A stretch of DNA of 64,000 bases, from the NCBI RefSeq assembly GCF_014201675.1, contig NZ_JACHEZ010000008.1, forward strand, positions 1 through 64,000. The letters are read 5' to 3'. The notes under the pieces were generated by a model. The model had not been told where the DNA came from and searched no databases. It worked only from the letters and a program-made list of their open reading frames with translations. Every line of letters starts with the position of its first letter. The stretch's first letter is position 1. Source of the stretch: Oceanithermus desulfurans. GTDB lineage: Bacteria; Deinococcota; Deinococci; Deinococcales; Marinithermaceae. This document shows, one piece after another, positions 57,901-64,000 of this stretch. Made by a program: the position numbers and the translations under genes.

Positions 57901-58634
57901 GGAGGCGGTCCGGTGTAGACGATCGGCGAGCGGAAGGTCTTGTGGGCGCAGTGCTCGCTCCAGCTCTGGGCCAGGGTCTCGAGCTCCACGTCGGTGGGTT
58001 CGCGCCCCTCGCGCTCGAAGTAGGCCTGGATCTGCCGCATCTCCTGGACGTCGAGCGCCAGCCGGCGGGCGCGCGAGAGCTCCGCGAGCCCGGCCTCGTC
58101 GAGTTCGCGCAGGGGCACCTCTCGCGCCTCCATGCGCGCGGGTTCGGACTCCACGAAACCCGGCCGCGCCGGCGCGGCCACGCTCCAGTGCTCGACGACC
58201 GGGTTGGCCAGCGTACGCGGTGCGCGCTCCGCGAGCCGGGCGGGATCCAGACCCGCTACGTAGTAGCGCCGCCCGGTGGCCGCCCGCACCCCCGCGAGGC
58301 CGCGGGCGGTCAGCACCGCGAGCAGCGTCTCGGCCTCGGCGTCGGTGACCCCCGGGTGAAGGGTCACGTCCAGGTAGGTCCAGCCGGGCTCCAGCTCGGG
58401 CGGCGCCTCCGCCGGCGCCACCCGCCAGCGCTCGCTCACCGCGTCGGCCAGCACCTCGTCCGCCAGCGCCTCCACCTGCGCGCGGTCCAATCCCTGCAGA
58501 TAAAACAAGCGCGCGCGCCGTACGGCGCGCGCGCCCAGTTCGCGGGCCAGCAGCTCCGCGTCCGCCCCTCCGTGCACCCCCGTCACCTCGACGACGAAGG
58601 TCGCCTGCAACTCCTCACCCTGTGAACGGTTCAA
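54945..58634 (-). CDS. purL: Fused phosphoribosylformylglycinamidine synthase (PurS-PurL-PurQ)
   Basis: 1229 aa, whereas Thermus has separate PurS, PurL and PurQ. Two tandem PurS-like repeats (about residues 1-75 and 85-155) are visible: FVVEVTGVHGGADAELLAREL... and TYLDVTLHPGVTDAEAETLL.... The PurL body has QSWSEHCAHKTF, HNHPSALEPFGGAGTGVGG and the GGRTGRDGIGGATFSS motif. The C-terminal glutaminase has CNGF (GICNGFQ), MPHPEDH and FAPGTNRDGDA. A TTG start with GAGGGTGA is used. First gene of the pur operon. Confidence 0.93.
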   Translation of the reverse strand: MNRSQGEELQATFVVEVTGVHGGADAELLARELGARAVRRARLFYLQGLDRAQVEALADEVLADAVSERWRVAPAEAPPELEPGWTYLDVTLHPGVTDAEAETLLAVLTARGLAGVRAATGRRYYVAGLDPARLAERAPRTLANPVVEHWSVAAPARPGFVESEPARMEAREVPLRELDEAGLAELSRARRLALDVQEMRQIQAYFEREGREPTDVELETLAQSWSEHCAHKTFRSPIVYTGPPPGQRRGEVTQRIDGLLRSYIKGATDRLDRPWVRSAIEDNAGIVAFTEAFDLAFKVETHNHPSALEPFGGAGTGVGGVIRDVLGVSARPLAVTDVLCFGPLELPREELPEGALHPRRVYEGVTRGIEDYGNKMGVPTVNGALWFHPGYTANPLVYAGCLGVLPSGSHPTEPQPGDWVVLVGGRTGRDGIGGATFSSATMDATTHEVAGASVQIGDPIQEKKVADLVLAARDEGLYHAITDCGAGGLSSAVGEMGAALGVRVELERVPLKYPGLAPWEIWLSEAQERMVLAVPPDRWEHLAELARRYRVEAVRIGRFEASGRLVVEAGGRAVADLAMDFVHGGWPRRERRAEWRPPRLARARFEPGPELLPALLAHPNLRSREALVRRYDHLVQGGTAEGPLVGAANHGPADAAVLVPQEVQGEDPPAAALAVGLATGLYPVDPYLMAFMALDEAVRNLVAVGADPDRIAVLDNFSWGDPDLPDRLGGLVRASQGLYDAALCYGTPFVSGKDSLNNEYTDARGVRHAIPGTLVVSGLGRLARASEALSLDLKRPGDPVWLVGATGRALAGSHAGALAGLPVTAGGLPVFDERAPDWMRALHRAVRAGWVRAVHDLSEGGLALAAAEMAIAGRLGLDLDPARAPVVEALSEAELLFSESPSRFLVEVDPAHEAEFAALFEGRPAARVGRVTPEPELRLGSWRWPLETLERAWRGELAPDPRPHRAAPEPYAAPAVRRTPPRAAVLFAPGTNRDGDARIALERAGARPERVPLSELEPRDLAAFDLLLLPGGFSYGDDLGAGKVWALELRDRFGEAVDAFVAAGKPVLGICNGFQALVKAGFLPGGSGPPAVTLAPNASGRFETRWVWLEPEPGAACPFVAGLSAPLYVPVAHGEGRLAVRGAEALGRLEAAGQVALRYARPGGGEPVYPFNPNGSAGHVAGLCNPAGNVLGLMPHPEDHVFSWQHPRAHRGERGFDGLALFRRLVEHA

Positions 58635-58705
58635 TGCGTCACCCTCACCCCGTGTTTTATGGAAAAGTCAGCACCAAGAAGAGCACGACGTCACCCTACG
58701 CCCCC

Positions 58706-58733
58706 GTTATACCAACCCGCCGGTACGATTGAA
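58706..58733 (-). promoter_or_regulatory. Probable promoter of the pur operon
   Basis: Reading leftward, TTCAAT (58728-58733), a 16-nt spacer, and TATAAC (58706-58711), about 70 nt before the purL start. No purine riboswitch aptamer was recognised in the leader. Confidence 0.45.
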
Positions 58734-58780
58734 CACCCCGGGACGTCGTCTGGAATACCTATTTGAACGGGAAAATTGGG

Positions 58781-58786
58781 TAGCTT
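58781..58786 (+). promoter_or_regulatory. Leaderless -10 box TAGCTT
   Basis: TAGCTT, CGAGCC, then ATG at 58793. Confidence 0.5.
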
Positions 58787-58792
58787 CGAGCC

Positions 58793-59281
58793 ATGCGAAA
58801 ACCCTTACCCTTCCCCAACCGGACTCTCGTGCTGCTGTTTGTTCTGGCAACCGCGCACGCCTCCGCACCCTCCCCACAAAAGGTTTTCGATAGCTACCGC
58901 GAAGCTCTGCTGGCGCACGACTTCGCCGCCTGGAAATCCACGCTCGCAGAGGAAGCCCTCGCCGACTTGGACGACGCCGCCCGCCAGCTGGTCCAGCGGC
59001 GCGGCATCACGCTGGACGAGGCCTGGGCCTACGCCTTCGATCTGTTCGCCGAGATGGAGGCCTGCGCCCGGGACTACAGCGAGCTCTGGAGCCGGATCGG
59101 CGAACGCGAGGCGCAGGTCGCCTACCGCTTCCGCGACGCCTGCACCCGCGAGGACATGCGAAAGCATCCCGAACGTTACGAAGGCGTCGAGCTGATCGAA
59201 ACCGTTCGCGTGGAGTTCGTACGCGAGGCGGACGGCTGGAAAGTCTTGCGCACCGTGGCCCCGGCCACGGCCAAGGAGTAA
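58793..59281 (+). CDS. Secreted hypothetical protein
   Basis: 162 aa with a signal peptide (LVLLFVLATAHASA, cleavage about residue 25). The rest is helical and acidic at first (VFDSYREALLAHDFAAWKSTLAEEAL) and ends in a beta strand (VRVEFVREADGWKVLRTVAP), the shape of many SnoaL/DUF-type periplasmic proteins. Two Cys (ACARDY, DACTRED) are present. Start six bases after TAGCTT. Confidence 0.65.
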   Translation: MRKPLPFPNRTLVLLFVLATAHASAPSPQKVFDSYREALLAHDFAAWKSTLAEEALADLDDAARQLVQRRGITLDEAWAYAFDLFAEMEACARDYSELWSRIGEREAQVAYRFRDACTREDMRKHPERYEGVELIETVRVEFVREADGWKVLRTVAPATAKE

Positions 59282-59287
59282 CCGGGA

Positions 59288-59863
59288 TTAGACCTCGCCG
59301 CCCAGCGCCCGGATCGCCCGCAGCCAGGCATCACCCTCGGGGCCCATGGGCTCGTGGGTGTGGCGGTGGTCGTACTTTCTCTGGAAGGCGTCAAGGTCGT
59401 CCAGGATCTGCCGCAACCGCACGCGCAGCAGCCCGGCCAGCTCGCCTTCGGGAAGGTCGCGCAGGTGGCGCAGGCAGACGAAACCGCGGCCGCGTTCCAG
59501 CGCCTTGCGCACCGCCTCGAGGGGCAGCGACCGCAGACTCTCCAGGTAGCGGCCTTCGGCGGCGGCCTGCACCTCGCAGGCAGGGCAGCGCACCCGCGCG
59601 TGGGGGTGCTCCAGCTCGGCGGCGAGGAGGTCCTGGGTGAGGATGGCCAGGGGGAAGGCCGGCGCCTCCAGGTCGCGCGCCTCGCGCCAGTGGCGGCCGC
59701 AGAGCCCCCCGCGGCGGCGCCAGTCGTCGCGGAGGGCGGGGTCGTTGATCCCGCCCTCGATGACCCCCGCCAGGTAGCCGCGCGCCGCCTTGCGGGCCAG
59801 CGTGCAGACCGGGCAGCGGGGCTCTGCGAACGCCTCGAGGACTTCGTGTTCGCTCAGGTGCAC
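59288..59863 (-). CDS. Cys/His-rich DUF6062-like protein
   Basis: 191 aa. Four Cys/His pairs: CPVC (18-21), CGRH, CPAC and CLRH, which may bind zinc, with helices between. This spacing of 'CPxC...ND...R...GxCxxH' is typical of DUF6062. Role unknown. GTG start five bases after TAAGCT; it faces the secreted 162-aa gene and its stop is 6 nt from that stop. Confidence 0.65.
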   Translation of the reverse strand: MHLSEHEVLEAFAEPRCPVCTLARKAARGYLAGVIEGGINDPALRDDWRRRGGLCGRHWREARDLEAPAFPLAILTQDLLAAELEHPHARVRCPACEVQAAAEGRYLESLRSLPLEAVRKALERGRGFVCLRHLRDLPEGELAGLLRVRLRQILDDLDAFQRKYDHRHTHEPMGPEGDAWLRAIRALGGEV

Positions 59864-59866
59864 GCT

Positions 59867-60604
59867 TCAGCTTACGCCCGCAGACGGCCGTTCCAGGTAG
59901 AGCCAGAACTCCCGGTTGCCCTCCCTGCCCGGCAGGGGGCTCTCGGCCTCGCCCGCCACCCGGAACCCGGCCTCCCGGGCGGCCGCCTTCACCCGTTCGA
60001 GCGCCCGCCTGCGCTGGGCCTCGTCCCGCACCACCCCGGCGTGGCTCCCGGGCTCGAGCTCGAACTGGGGCTTGACGAGGACGAGCGCCCGGCCGCCGGG
60101 CCGGATCAGGCGCGGCAGGTTGGGCAGGATCAGAGTGCTGGAGATGAAGGAAACGTCCATCACCGCGCCGTCCAGCGGCTCGGGCAGCGCCTCCAGGTGG
60201 CGGGCGTTGACCCCTTCCATCACCACCACCCGCGGATCCGCGCGCAGGCGCGGGTGCAGCTGGCCGTGGCCCACGTCCAGCGCGTAGACCCTGCGGGCGC
60301 CGCGCTCGAGCAGCACCTGGGTGAAACCGCCGGTGCCCGCGCCCACGTCGGCCCAGACCTCCCCTGCGGGCTCGAGCTCGAAGGCAGCGAGCGCCCCCAA
60401 CAGCTTGTGGGCCGCCCGCCCCACGTAGGGCGCGGGGCCGCGAACCTCGATGGTGGCCTCCGGCCCCACCCGGTGGCTGGGCTTGGTCACCACCGCGCCG
60501 TCGACCCGCACCCGGCCGGCGCGGATCAGCTCCTGGGCCTTGGCGCGGCTTTCCACCAGGCCGCGCGCGGCCAGGGCCACGTCCAGTCGGACCCGTTCAG
60601 CCAT
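59867..60604 (-). CDS. tlyA: TlyA-family rRNA methyltransferase (S4 domain + FtsJ fold)
   Basis: 245 aa. N-terminal S4 domain (RVRLDVALAARGLVESRAKAQELIRAGRVRVDG) and a Rossmann methyltransferase with SAM loop WADVGAGTGGFTQVLLERGA near residue 84 and catalytic-type KPQFELEPG near 175. TlyA methylates rRNA 2'-OH in ribosomes. Overlaps the 88-aa gene upstream by 8 nt; the next gene (59863) follows after 3 nt. Confidence 0.88.
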   Translation of the reverse strand: MAERVRLDVALAARGLVESRAKAQELIRAGRVRVDGAVVTKPSHRVGPEATIEVRGPAPYVGRAAHKLLGALAAFELEPAGEVWADVGAGTGGFTQVLLERGARRVYALDVGHGQLHPRLRADPRVVVMEGVNARHLEALPEPLDGAVMDVSFISSTLILPNLPRLIRPGGRALVLVKPQFELEPGSHAGVVRDEAQRRRALERVKAAAREAGFRVAGEAESPLPGREGNREFWLYLERPSAGVS

Positions 60605-60863
60605 GCACCCCGACGTCGAGCCGCCGCAGGATCTCCACCAGCGGCGCCTCGTCCGAAAGCGCCGCCTCGTCCTCGACGAGGCGCCACAACCCCGTACGCA
60701 GGTTGCCTCGCAGCCGTCTTCGCCCACCCGGCAGGCGGACCTCCACCTCGCCGAAGGGGGCCTCGAGGGTCAGGCCGGGCTCGAAGCCGAGGGCCCGCGC
60801 CACCTCGCGGCGCGCCGCCTGCATCCGGCTCTCCCAGGTGTCCCAGTTCACGTCGACCACCAC
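60597..60863 (-). CDS. Small hypothetical protein before tlyA
   Basis: 88 aa; MVVDVNWDTWESRMQAARREVARALGFEPGLTLEAPFGEVEVRLPG... A mixed helix and strand protein of unknown family. Two successive GTG codons could start it. GATAAT lies eight bases before the second. It overlaps tlyA and is probably coupled. Confidence 0.55.
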   Translation of the reverse strand: MVVDVNWDTWESRMQAARREVARALGFEPGLTLEAPFGEVEVRLPGGRRRLRGNLRTGLWRLVEDEAALSDEAPLVEILRRLDVGVHG

Positions 60864-60928
60864 CCCCGATTATCGCACGCGCCCGCCCCGCGCCGGTCCT
60901 GCTATGCTGCGTACCACAGGGGGGCATC

Positions 60929-62011
60929 ATGAAACGAATCCTAAGCGGTGGCTTGCTGGTGTTCGCGCTGGCCTGGGCGCAGGGGGTGGGGCTCGAGCCC
61001 GTGGCCACGGGGCTGGACAAGCCGCTCTACCTCACCCAGGAACCGGGCGGTCCGCTCCTCGTGCTCGAGCAGCGGGGGCGCGTCCTGGCGCTCGCAGGCG
61101 CGAAGAAGACGCTCTGGCTGGACGTGCGCAAGAAGGTGAGCTGCTGCGGCGAGCGGGGGCTTCTGGGCCTGGCCTTCCACCCCGGCTACGCGCAGAACCG
61201 CCGCTTCTTCCTCAACTACACCGACCGCCGCGGCCGCACCGTGATCGAGGAGTACCGCGCCGGGCGGCCCTACCGGGTGCTGCTCACCATCGACCAGCCC
61301 TACGCCAACCACAACGGGGGGCACCTCGCCTTCGGCCCCGACGGCTACCTCTACATCGGCACCGGCGACGGCGGTTCGGGGGGCGACCCCCAGGGCCACG
61401 CCCAGAACCCCGGGAGCCTGCTGGGCAAGATGCTGCGCATCGACGTGGACCGCGGTGATCCCTACGCCGTCCCCGAGGACAACCCCTTCGTGGCCAACCC
61501 CAGGTACCGTCCGGAGATCTGGGCGCTGGGGCTACGCAACCCCTGGCGCTACAGCTTCGACCGCGAAACCGGCGACCTCTTCATCGCCGACGTGGGCCAG
61601 AACAAGTGGGAAGAGGTGGACTACGTCCCTGCGCCGATGAGCACGAGCGGCGGCTGGAACTTCGGCTGGAACATCATGGAGGGCAACCACTGCTTCAAGC
61701 CCGCCAAGAACTGCAAGCGCGCGGGCCTGGTGCCGCCCATCCTCGAGTACGGCCACGACCAGGGGTGCTCGATCACCGGCGGCTACGTCTACCGCGGGCG
61801 GGCCATCCCCGAGCTGGTGGGGGCCTACATCTACGGCGACTACTGCAGCGGCAAGGTCTGGGCCGCCCGCTGGACCGGGGACCGCTGGCAGAGCGAGCTG
61901 CTGCTCCAGACCAAGCTGCGCATCAGCAGCTTTGGCGAGGACGCCGCCGGCGAGGTCTACCTGGTCGACCACGGCGGCGGCGCGGTCTACCGGCTGGTTC
62001 CGGCGCGCTGA
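60929..62011 (+). CDS. Secreted PQQ-dependent sugar dehydrogenase-like protein (GSDH family)
   Basis: 360 aa; signal peptide to about residue 18 (FALAWAQG). A six-bladed propeller like soluble aldose dehydrogenase: CCGERGLLGLAFHPGY near residue 72, HNGGHLAFGPDGYLYIGTGDGGSGGDPQGHAQNP near 132, WALGLRNPWRYSFDRETGDLFIADVGQNKWEEVD near 200. Cys pairs (CC, HCFKP, NCK, GCSI, YC) may form disulfides. PQQ genes are not here. A TATGCT box lies at 60903-60908. Confidence 0.85.
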   Translation: MKRILSGGLLVFALAWAQGVGLEPVATGLDKPLYLTQEPGGPLLVLEQRGRVLALAGAKKTLWLDVRKKVSCCGERGLLGLAFHPGYAQNRRFFLNYTDRRGRTVIEEYRAGRPYRVLLTIDQPYANHNGGHLAFGPDGYLYIGTGDGGSGGDPQGHAQNPGSLLGKMLRIDVDRGDPYAVPEDNPFVANPRYRPEIWALGLRNPWRYSFDRETGDLFIADVGQNKWEEVDYVPAPMSTSGGWNFGWNIMEGNHCFKPAKNCKRAGLVPPILEYGHDQGCSITGGYVYRGRAIPELVGAYIYGDYCSGKVWAARWTGDRWQSELLLQTKLRISSFGEDAAGEVYLVDHGGGAVYRLVPAR

Positions 62012-62913
62012 ACCCCTTCGGGCCAGACCCCGCCCGCGACCTCCCAGCCGCGGGCCATGTCTTCGGGCACGGGGGCGGTGAAGCTCAGGATCTTGCCGCT
62101 CTTCGGGTGCGGCACCCGCAGCTCGTAGGCGTGCAGCGCCAGACGGTCGATGAACGGCGAGGGCTTGCCGTAGAGGGGATCGGCCCAGATGGGGGTGTGC
62201 AGGTGCTTGAGGTGCACCCGGATCTGGTGGGTGCGGCCGGTGTGGGGCCGCGCCTCGACGAGGGCCCGCCCCCCGGCCTCGGCGACCACCTCGAAGTCGG
62301 TCTCGGCGTAGCGCGCCTTGATGCCGCCGGTGTGCATCTTGAAGCGGTGCACCGGGTGACGACCGATGGGCGCGATCACCGTGGTGTTCGCGGGCACCCC
62401 CTCGGTCAGGGCGACGTAGCGCTTGAAGACGAAACGCTGCTTGAAGGCGTCGGCGAGCCGCCTGAGCGCCGCCTCGTGCCGGGCCACGACGATCACCCCC
62501 GAGGTCTCCTTGTCGAGCCGGTGCACGATCCCGGGCCGCACCGGCTCGCCCCCGGGCTCGACCCAGCGGCCCAGCAGGGCGTTGACCAGCGTGCCGCGCG
62601 TTACCCCGGGGGCCGGGTGGGTGACCATGCCCGCGGGCTTGTTGACGACGACCATGTCCTCGTCCTCGTAAAGGATCTCGACGCTCAGGTCCTCGGCCTC
62701 GACGCGCGCGGGGGGCTCGGGCGGCACCTCCACCTCGACCCGCTCGCCGGCGAGGCGGCGGGCCGGCTTGGTGACCACCTCGCCGGCGACGCGCACGTGG
62801 CCGCCGCTGATCCAGGCCTGCGCGCGGGCGCGGCTCACCCCCAGCGCCCGCGCCAGCGCCTGATCCAGACGCTCGCCCTCGGCTTCGAAGACGTGGGAAC
62901 CCTGCACCTTCAC
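61987..62913 (-). CDS. RluD/RluA-family ribosomal pseudouridine synthase
   Basis: 308 aa: S4 domain (RLDQALARALGVSRARAQAWISGGHVRVAGE) then catalytic domain. The catalytic Asp is in PGIVHRLDKETSGVIV near residue 140, and a second motif is RTHQIRVHLKH. It modifies rRNA uridines. GTG 62913 with TATGAT, six bases upstream. Overlaps the dehydrogenase end by 25 nt. Confidence 0.9.
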   Translation of the reverse strand: MKVQGSHVFEAEGERLDQALARALGVSRARAQAWISGGHVRVAGEVVTKPARRLAGERVEVEVPPEPPARVEAEDLSVEILYEDEDMVVVNKPAGMVTHPAPGVTRGTLVNALLGRWVEPGGEPVRPGIVHRLDKETSGVIVVARHEAALRRLADAFKQRFVFKRYVALTEGVPANTTVIAPIGRHPVHRFKMHTGGIKARYAETDFEVVAEAGGRALVEARPHTGRTHQIRVHLKHLHTPIWADPLYGKPSPFIDRLALHAYELRVPHPKSGKILSFTAPVPEDMARGWEVAGGVWPEGVQRAGTSR

Positions 62914-62950
62914 CCGACCATCATAGCCGCCGCGGGTGAGAGCCCCCAAG

Positions 62951-62956
62951 TAGAAT
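62951..62956 (+). promoter_or_regulatory. Leaderless -10 box TAGAAT
   Basis: TAGAAT, GGGCGA, then ATG at 62963. It diverges from the box of the pseudouridine synthase gene (62920-62925, minus). Confidence 0.5.
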
Positions 62957-62962
62957 GGGCGA

Positions 62963-64000
62963 ATGCCGCACGTCCTCTCGCCGCACGCCGGCGCGCCGCT
63001 CGCGGACCCTGGGTTCTGGGCCGGGCGCTGGCGGGGCCGGTTCGACCCCGGAGCGCCGGCGGTCGTGAACCCGCGCCTCGCCGAGCGCTCCCGGGCGCTG
63101 TGGGACCCGCTCGAGCTGGGGCCGGTGGCGCCGGCGGCGCTGGGGGAATGGATCGAGGCGGCCCGGGTCCCGGACGCGTGGTGGGCGGTCCTGGACGGCC
63201 GCCCCAGCGACGAAGCGGCACGGGCGCAGCTGCGCGCACGGCTGAACCTCGAAGGGCTGCGGCCCTTCAAGGCCGACCGCTACGGCCTCACCCTCGGCCG
63301 CGCCAACCTGCGCGCCCTGCCTACCGCCGCGCGCGGCCACAAGACCAACGACGAGGACGGCTTCGACCGCCTGCAGCACACCGCGCTCGAGCCGCTCACG
63401 CCGCTGGCGCTGCTGCACCCCAGCCGCGATGGGGCGTGGTGGTTCGTCCAGGCCCCCGACTACCGCGGCTGGATCCGCGCCCGCGAACTGGCCTGGACCG
63501 AACTTCCCGGCGAGATCGCCAACCTGCTGGCGCAGCCGGGGCCGGTCCTTCTGAGCCCCACCGCCGAACTGGAAACCGCCTGCGGCGCCACCCTGCTGCA
63601 GATGGGCAGCCGGCTGCCGGGGCTGCGCGGCGGCATGCTCGCCTACCCCGCCCGTGACGAACACGGCCAGCTGCTCTGGAGCAAGGCCCGCCTCCGCGGC
63701 GCCCCCGAGCTCGCCCCCGAACCCCCGCCCCTCACCCCCGAGGCCTTCTTCGCCCGCGCCCTCGCCCCGCTGGGCCGCCCCTACGGCTGGGGCGGCCTCA
63801 CCCCCGAAGGGCCCGGCCTCGACTGCTCGCGCTTCGTCCAGGACGTCTTCAAGGTCTTCGGGTACCGCCTGCCGCGCGACGCCTCGGCGCAGTGCGCCGC
63901 CACCCGTCCGGCGATCGCCTTCGACGCCGGCGAACCCCACGAGGCGCGGGCGCGCAAGCTGGCCGAGCTCGACGCCGGTCCCGCCCTCCTATGCATGCCG
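62963..64000 (+). CDS. SH3/NlpC-P60 family cell-wall hydrolase (3' end cut by window)
   Basis: At least 346 codons; no stop before the window end. No signal peptide is evident at the start. An SH3-like region near residues 140-185 (HTALEPLTPLALLHPSRDGAWWFVQAPDYRGWIRAREL) precedes the NlpC/P60 peptidase: RPYGWGG...GLDCSRFVQDVFKVFGYRLPRDASAQ, with the catalytic Cys in LDCSRF. Family members cut peptidoglycan peptides (YkfC-type). The catalytic His lies beyond the window. Confidence 0.82.
   Translation, partial: MPHVLSPHAGAPLADPGFWAGRWRGRFDPGAPAVVNPRLAERSRALWDPLELGPVAPAALGEWIEAARVPDAWWAVLDGRPSDEAARAQLRARLNLEGLRPFKADRYGLTLGRANLRALPTAARGHKTNDEDGFDRLQHTALEPLTPLALLHPSRDGAWWFVQAPDYRGWIRARELAWTELPGEIANLLAQPGPVLLSPTAELETACGATLLQMGSRLPGLRGGMLAYPARDEHGQLLWSKARLRGAPELAPEPPPLTPEAFFARALAPLGRPYGWGGLTPEGPGLDCSRFVQDVFKVFGYRLPRDASAQCAATRPAIAFDAGEPHEARARKLAELDAGPALLCMP

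Noticed and set aside
58635-58792. Purine riboswitch or PurR box in the pur leader
   Set aside because: No aptamer core or conserved dyad could be recognised; only a promoter-like pair of boxes.
61606-63657. 683-codon frame on the + strand
   Set aside because: It crosses two certain genes out of frame; Arg/Gly/Pro-rich shadow.

Overview
The window is high-GC DNA from a member of the Deinococcus-Thermus phylum, most likely a Thermaceae relative such as Oceanithermus or Marinithermus; the genus cannot be fixed from sequence alone. The basis is threefold. The complex I cluster follows the Thermus nqo gene order, and NuoA, NuoB and NuoG resemble the Thermus Nqo proteins closely. A heterodimeric ABC exporter of TmrAB type is present. 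Many first-in-operon genes begin 5-10 nt after a TANNNT -10 box with no Shine-Dalgarno (leaderless), while internal operon genes use strong GGAGGTG-type sites and ATGA/GTGA overlaps.

Layout. 1-147 is homopolymer-rich and probably an artefact. 148-1854 is an oligopeptide-type binding protein. 2044-2425 is a tRNA-Leu(CAA)-secG transcription unit. 2440-5117 is an overlapping operon of MBL hydrolase, HAD phosphatase and PEGA-repeat protein. A LacI regulator then diverges from a PlsY-like gene and an ABC-F ATPase. 8673-9717 has no gene and is full of palindromic repeats. 9718-17320 holds an FAH-family enzyme, a DUF454 protein, the ABC exporter pair, and a response regulator/M20 peptidase/small protein operon. 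17416-23943 carries a stand-alone dsRNA-binding protein, an NnrS-like membrane protein, a radical SAM protein, a small-molecule kinase, upp, and a wecA-wecB pair for activated amino sugars. 23912-26892 (minus) encodes FAH-family and cyclase-family enzymes and an MFS exporter. 26997-28880 is a secreted astacin-like lipoprotein protease. 28941-32416 is a TAXI-type TRAP transporter operon, followed by a glutaryl-CoA-dehydrogenase-like gene.

33781-47767 is a complete 14-gene respiratory complex I operon (nuoA-N, transcribed leftward). 49178-58634 is a purine operon purL-C-E-F-D-M-N (leftward) with a fused PurS-PurL-PurQ synthase and a class II PurE. The last part holds a secreted small protein, a Cys/His protein, a TlyA-type methyltransferase, a PQQ-type sugar dehydrogenase, an RluD-type pseudouridine synthase, and an NlpC/P60 gene cut by the window end.

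Points of most interest: a shared 22-bp element with 11-bp direct repeats upstream of the astacin gene and of a frameshifted secreted propeller-like gene; loss of the N7 iron-sulfur ligands in NuoG; the stand-alone dsRBD protein; the class II PurE; TetR-type palindromes at two exporter genes; and a duplicated composite intergenic repeat. I did not find a CRISPR array, prophage, insertion sequence with transposase, or recognisable new defence system.
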